Shown one piece after another: positions 61,010 to 64,000 of a DNA stretch of 64,000 nt; position 1 is the first letter of the stretch, and each line of letters begins with the position of its first letter. Below the pieces are notes generated by a model. It ran no database searches. It was not told where the DNA came from and worked only from the letters and a program-made list of their open reading frames with translations. The stretch is from NCBI GenBank assembly GCA_020849325.1, contig JADLGL010000092.1, positions 47,117 to 111,116 of the forward strand. The letters are read 5' to 3'. The position numbers were made by a program, and so were the translations under genes. The stretch is from Bauldia sp. (lineage in GTDB: Bacteria; Pseudomonadota; Alphaproteobacteria; Rhizobiales; Kaistiaceae).

Positions 61010-63274
61010 ATGTCGGGATACGGTTCGATCGAAATCCGCGGCGCGCGCGAGAACAACCTGAAAGAGGTCTCGCTCTCGATCCCGAAGCGGAAGATCACGG
61101 TGTTCACCGGCGTGTCGGGCTCGGGCAAATCGTCGATCGTGTTCGACACGATCGGCGCGGAGGCGCAGCGGGCGCTCAACGCCACCTTCACCAACTTCCA
61201 ACGGAATTTCCTGCCGAAATACGGCCAGCCGCACGTCGATCACATCTCGAACCTGTCGACACCGATCATCATCGGCCAGCAGCGGATCGGCGGCAACCAG
61301 CGGTCGACAGTCGGCACGATCACCGACATCGCCTCCCTCCTCCGCCTCCTCTTCTCCCGTGCCGGCGAGCCGTCGGCCGGCTACTCCGACGCCTACTCCT
61401 TCAATCTCCCGAACGGCATGTGCCCGGAGTGCGACGGCATCGGCCAGAAGCGCGAGGTCGACCTCAGGAAGATGCTCGACCCCTCGAAGTCGCTGAACGA
61501 AGGCGCGATCCTCCACCCCAACTGGAAGGTCGATTCCTGGCCGTGGAAGGTCTTTTCCATGTCGGGCTATTTCGACCTCGACAAGAAGGTGAAGGACTAC
61601 GGCAAGGAGGAGCGCGACCTTCTCCTCTATTCCAACGACGGCAAGAAGGTGCGGTGGGGCACCGGCAAGGAGGCCATGAACCTCACCTATCTCGGCCTCG
61701 TCGCGAAATTCGAGAGCCAGTATCTCAAGCGCGACACTGCCGCGCTGTCCGAGTCCACCCGCGAGACCGCTGAAGAATACATCGCCTCGGTCACCTGCCC
61801 GCTCTGCCACGGGGCGCGCCTGAACCAGAAGGCGCTGGCGTCGAGGATCGACGGCTACAACATCGCCGACCTCTCCGACATGGAGGCGACGGAGCTCGTG
61901 AAGGTGCTCCGCGCGATGAAGGGCGACGTCGCGAAAACGCTCGCGCCGCAGGTGATCGAGAAGATCGACGACCTCATCGGCATCGGCCTCGGCTACCTCA
62001 CGCTCAGCCGCGAGACCTCGACGCTCTCGGGCGGCGAGAGCCAGCGGATCAAGATGGTGCGCCACCTCAATTCGGCGCTGGTCGACGTCCTCTACATCTT
62101 CGACGAGCCGTCGATCGGCCTCCATCCCGCCGACGTCGGCCGGCTCAACGACATGCTGGTGAAGCTGCGCGACAAGGGGAACACCGTTCTCGTCGTCGAG
62201 CACGACCCCGACGTGATGGCAATCGCCGACCACGTCGTCGATGTCGGGCCGAAGGCCGGCGTCCACGGCGGAAGAATCATGTTCGAGGGCACCTTCGCCG
62301 GCCTCAGGAAGGCCGACACGCTCACCGGCGCCGCGCTCCGCGAGGTGCTGCCGGTGAAGGATGGGCCACGGAAGGCAAGGGGGTCGCTGTCGCTGAAGCA
62401 CGTGACCCGGAACAACCTCCACGACATCTCGGTCGAGATCCCGAAGGGCGTGTTCACGGTGGTGACGGGCGTCGCCGGCTCGGGCAAGAGCTCGCTGATC
62501 TCGGAGGAATTCCTCGCGGCCCATCCCGACGCCGTCGTCATCGACCAGGCCGCGATCGGCGCCTCGTCGCGCTCGACGCCCGCGACCTATGCCGAGATCA
62601 TGGACCCGATCCGCGAAATGTTCGCCAAGGCGAACAAGACCCAGCCGGCGATGTTCTCGTTCAACTCGAAGGGCGGCTGCCCGACCTGCAAGGGCCTCGG
62701 CATCACCTATACCGACCTTGCCTTCCTCGACCCGGTCGAGACCGTGTGCGAGACCTGCGGCGGCAAGCGCTTCACCGAGAAGGTGCTGGGCATGAAGCTC
62801 CGCGGGAAATCGATCGCGGACGTTCTCGAAATGTCGGTGACGCAGGCGCTCGACTATTTCGACGAGAAGGCGATCGTGCCGACCCTCCAGGCGCTCGACG
62901 ACGTGGGCCTCGCCTACATCACGCTCGGCCAGTCGGTGTCGACGCTGTCGGGCGGCGAGCGGCAGCGCCTGAAGCTTGCGACCGAGCTCGGCGCCGAAGC
63001 AAAGACCTACGTCCTCGACGAGCCGACGACCGGCCTCCACATGTCCGACACCGCCCGCCTCATCGGCCTCTTCGACCGCCTCGTCGACAAGGGCGGCTCG
63101 GTCATCATCATCGAGCACAATCTCGACGTGATCGCCCGCGCCGACTGGATCATCGACCTCGGCCCCGGCGCCGGCCGCGAGGGCGGCAGGATCATCTTCG
63201 AGGGCACGCCGATGGACATCATGAAGAAGAAGGGCTCGCTGACAGGGGAGTTCTTGAGGCGGCGCCAGGGGTAG
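61010..63274 (+). CDS. short UvrA paralogue (UvrA2/DrrC-like ABC protein)
   Basis: The 754-residue protein has two UvrA-type ABC modules, each with intact motifs: Walker A GVSGSGKSS and GVAGSGKSS, signatures TLSGGESQR and TLSGGERQR, Walker B VLYIFDEPS and TYVLDEPT. Zinc-binding CPEC, CPLC and CPTCKG...CETCGG are present. It is about 200 residues shorter than housekeeping UvrA and lacks the UvrB-interaction/insertion regions. Relatives such as DrrC confer resistance to DNA-intercalating antibiotics. ATG 61010 follows GGAG. Control by the divergent TetR regulator fits inducible drug protection (inference). Confidence 0.88.
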   Translation: MSGYGSIEIRGARENNLKEVSLSIPKRKITVFTGVSGSGKSSIVFDTIGAEAQRALNATFTNFQRNFLPKYGQPHVDHISNLSTPIIIGQQRIGGNQRSTVGTITDIASLLRLLFSRAGEPSAGYSDAYSFNLPNGMCPECDGIGQKREVDLRKMLDPSKSLNEGAILHPNWKVDSWPWKVFSMSGYFDLDKKVKDYGKEERDLLLYSNDGKKVRWGTGKEAMNLTYLGLVAKFESQYLKRDTAALSESTRETAEEYIASVTCPLCHGARLNQKALASRIDGYNIADLSDMEATELVKVLRAMKGDVAKTLAPQVIEKIDDLIGIGLGYLTLSRETSTLSGGESQRIKMVRHLNSALVDVLYIFDEPSIGLHPADVGRLNDMLVKLRDKGNTVLVVEHDPDVMAIADHVVDVGPKAGVHGGRIMFEGTFAGLRKADTLTGAALREVLPVKDGPRKARGSLSLKHVTRNNLHDISVEIPKGVFTVVTGVAGSGKSSLISEEFLAAHPDAVVIDQAAIGASSRSTPATYAEIMDPIREMFAKANKTQPAMFSFNSKGGCPTCKGLGITYTDLAFLDPVETVCETCGGKRFTEKVLGMKLRGKSIADVLEMSVTQALDYFDEKAIVPTLQALDDVGLAYITLGQSVSTLSGGERQRLKLATELGAEAKTYVLDEPTTGLHMSDTARLIGLFDRLVDKGGSVIIIEHNLDVIARADWIIDLGPGAGREGGRIIFEGTPMDIMKKKGSLTGEFLRRRQG

Positions 63275-63333
63275 CGGGGGCCGCGTCCCGGCGACATGAA
63301 CCGCCGCACCCAGGGGCTTGCCAGCGGGAAGTC

Positions 63334-63353
63334 ATTATCGTATATACGATAAT
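63334..63353. promoter_or_regulatory. perfect 20-base palindrome, brnTA operator/promoter
   Basis: ATTATCGTATATACGATAAT is a perfect palindrome in otherwise GC-rich DNA and ends 2 bases before the brnT ATG. It contains GATAAT, a possible -10 box. BrnT-BrnA complexes autorepress at such palindromes. Its closeness to the start codon suggests that no separate ribosome site exists or that transcription starts almost at the ATG. Confidence 0.75.
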
Positions 63354-63355
63354 TC

Positions 63356-63637
63356 ATGGCGATCACCTACGATCCCTCCAAGCGGCAGGTGACGCTCGTG
63401 GACCGCGGGCTCGACTTCGAGGACGCCATGGAGGTGTTCGACGGAACGACCGTGGACCAGGAAGACGATCGCCGGGACTACGGCGAGAAGCGCATGATCA
63501 CCGCGGGCTTTCTTCGCGATCGGCTCGTGATCCTGGTGTGGACGCAACGAGGCGACGATCGCCACATCATTTCGATGCGGAAAGCCAATGACCGAGAGAA
63601 AGCGCGCTACCTCCCCCGAATCGTCCGTCGTCCTTGA
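63356..63637 (+). CDS. brnT: BrnT-family ribonuclease toxin
   Basis: The 93-residue protein fits BrnT, the RelE-fold toxin of type II brnTA systems: DPSKRQVTLVDRGLDFEDAMEVFDG, YGEKRMITAGFLRDRLVILVWTQRGDDRHIISMRKANDREKARY. It would cleave RNA and is neutralised by BrnA. The start ATG 63356 directly follows the palindromic operator; no Shine-Dalgarno is visible. It overlaps brnA by 50 bases. Confidence 0.92.
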   Translation: MAITYDPSKRQVTLVDRGLDFEDAMEVFDGTTVDQEDDRRDYGEKRMITAGFLRDRLVILVWTQRGDDRHIISMRKANDREKARYLPRIVRRP

Positions 63638-63872
63638 TCCGGACGACGACGCTCCGGAACTGACGGAAGAGTGGTTCGAGACTGCGGACGTTCATATCGC
63701 CGGCAAGCTCATCAGCCGTGGCCGGCCGAAGGGCGATGCCAACAAGGTGCCCGTCTCAATCCGCCTCAGTCCCGATGTTCTCGACTACTTCCGCGGCACC
63801 GGCCCCGGCTGGCAGACGCGGATCGACGAGACGCTGAAGCGGAGCGTCCGGCGGGCACGGAAGAACAGCTAG
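63588..63872 (+). CDS. brnA: BrnA-family antitoxin (ribbon-helix-helix)
   Basis: The 94-residue antitoxin has an acidic N-terminal part that contacts the toxin (ELTEEWFETADVH) and a C-terminal ribbon-helix-helix, VPVSIRLSPDVLDYFRGTGPGWQTRIDETLKR. It binds the palindromic operator upstream of brnT together with the toxin. Its TAG stop lies in a GCTAGC sequence immediately followed by an insertion-sequence end, so the element has inserted at the very end of the gene. Confidence 0.92.
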   Translation: MTERKRATSPESSVVLDPDDDAPELTEEWFETADVHIAGKLISRGRPKGDANKVPVSIRLSPDVLDYFRGTGPGWQTRIDETLKRSVRRARKNS

Positions 63873-64000
63873 CTGTCGTTTCCAAGAAGGTTGTTCAGCC
63901 TTGTCCAGGGGGGTTGTTGGTTGAGGGCTGAGTGGGGTCGGGTGGTGTTGTAGGCGTCGATCCAGGGTGCCATTGCCCGGCGTCGGTCATCCGAGGTTTC
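63869..64000 (-). CDS. C-terminal part of an IS481-like transposase (cut by window edge)
   Basis: The minus-strand frame entering from the right edge encodes about 43 residues with the DDE integrase-core ending APWIDAYNTTRPHSALNQQPP...RLNNLLGNDS. WxxxYN..RPH.AL...P is the usual tail of IS481/IS3-type transposases. Its TAG stop (63869-63871) lies in the target sequence, outside the element end. Confidence 0.8.
   Translation of the reverse strand, partial: ETSDDRRRAMAPWIDAYNTTRPHSALNQQPPWTRLNNLLGNDS
63874..64000 (-). mobile_element. IS481-like insertion sequence, one end only
   Basis: The element appears to begin at TGTCGTTTCCAAGAAGG (63874), next to GCTAGC (63868-63873). IS481 family members end in TGT and insert at NCTAGN with a 6-base duplication, which fits. 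The other end is beyond the window, so the duplication could not be verified. Confidence 0.7.

Overview
The window is a high-GC (roughly 65-70 %, judged by eye) chromosomal segment of an alphaproteobacterium, most likely Hyphomicrobiales (Rhizobiales). Support comes from the carB-greA pair, a SitABCD-type metal transporter, a PQQ-alcohol-dehydrogenase-associated beta-propeller/binding-protein pair, and an interspersed palindrome (AGCATGATC...GATCATGCT) that I recognise from Rhizobiales genomes. Genes are dense, often overlap by 4 bases (ATGA/GTGA), and use GTG or TTG starts fairly often. No rRNA operon, CRISPR array or intact prophage is visible.

Layout. 0-5.5 kb: tail of an unknown gene, a class III aminotransferase, a DprE1/ALO-type FAD oxidoreductase on the opposite strand, and a secreted phytase-like beta-propeller protein. 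5.6-9.2 kb: a four-gene Mn/Fe ABC transporter (sitABCD type) behind a Fur-family-like operator. 9.2-10.5 kb: SPFH protein plus a small Arc-like DNA-binding protein. 10.6-14.2 kb: a secreted EF-hand protein rich in Met-Pro-Gly, divergent from an OmpR-type response regulator/histidine kinase pair. 14.4-21.3 kb: an Ole-like lipid cluster (reductase fused to a metallo-beta-lactamase fold, thiolase-fold condensing enzyme, adenylating enzyme), followed by a sulfotransferase and a DUF1214/DUF1254 pair; no OleB-type hydrolase is present. 21.3-26.9 kb: prmB-like methyltransferase, CorC/HlyC membrane protein, an ABC ATPase that has lost every catalytic motif, and the PQQ-associated propeller/binding-protein pair. 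27.1-30.4 kb: SsuABC/TauABC-type transporter. 30.5-36.7 kb: glycogen/maltodextrin genes glgX and a single 1363-residue fusion of MalQ and GlgE. 36.8-44.5 kb: outer-membrane barrel, aminotransferase, DNA glycosylase, lipase-like protein, vapBC, TerC, a CAT-anticodon tRNA followed by a phage-like gene, an HD hydrolase and a lone Flp pilin. 44.7-49 kb: small hypothetical, greA, carB. 49.2-58.3 kb: DUF892, an esterase, GNAT, a metallophosphoesterase-DTW-MetAP operon, a repeat-rich gap, a methyltransferase, a membrane-anchored unknown, and an orphan peptide-binding protein. 58.4-63.3 kb: PD40 lipoprotein, and a TetR regulator divergent from a short UvrA paralogue with a clear shared operator. 63.3-64 kb: brnTA toxin-antitoxin with an IS481-like element inserted at the end of brnA and running off the window.

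Functional themes: envelope and lipid chemistry (Ole-like cluster, DprE1-like oxidase), storage-glucan metabolism through an unusually fused enzyme, metal homeostasis (SitABCD, TerC), and a set of small regulated modules (SPFH-Arc, TetR-UvrA2, vapBC, brnTA) whose operators can be read directly. The most unusual items are the OleD-MBL fusion in a cluster without OleB, the MalQ-GlgE fusion, and the complete but catalytically dead ABC ATPase.
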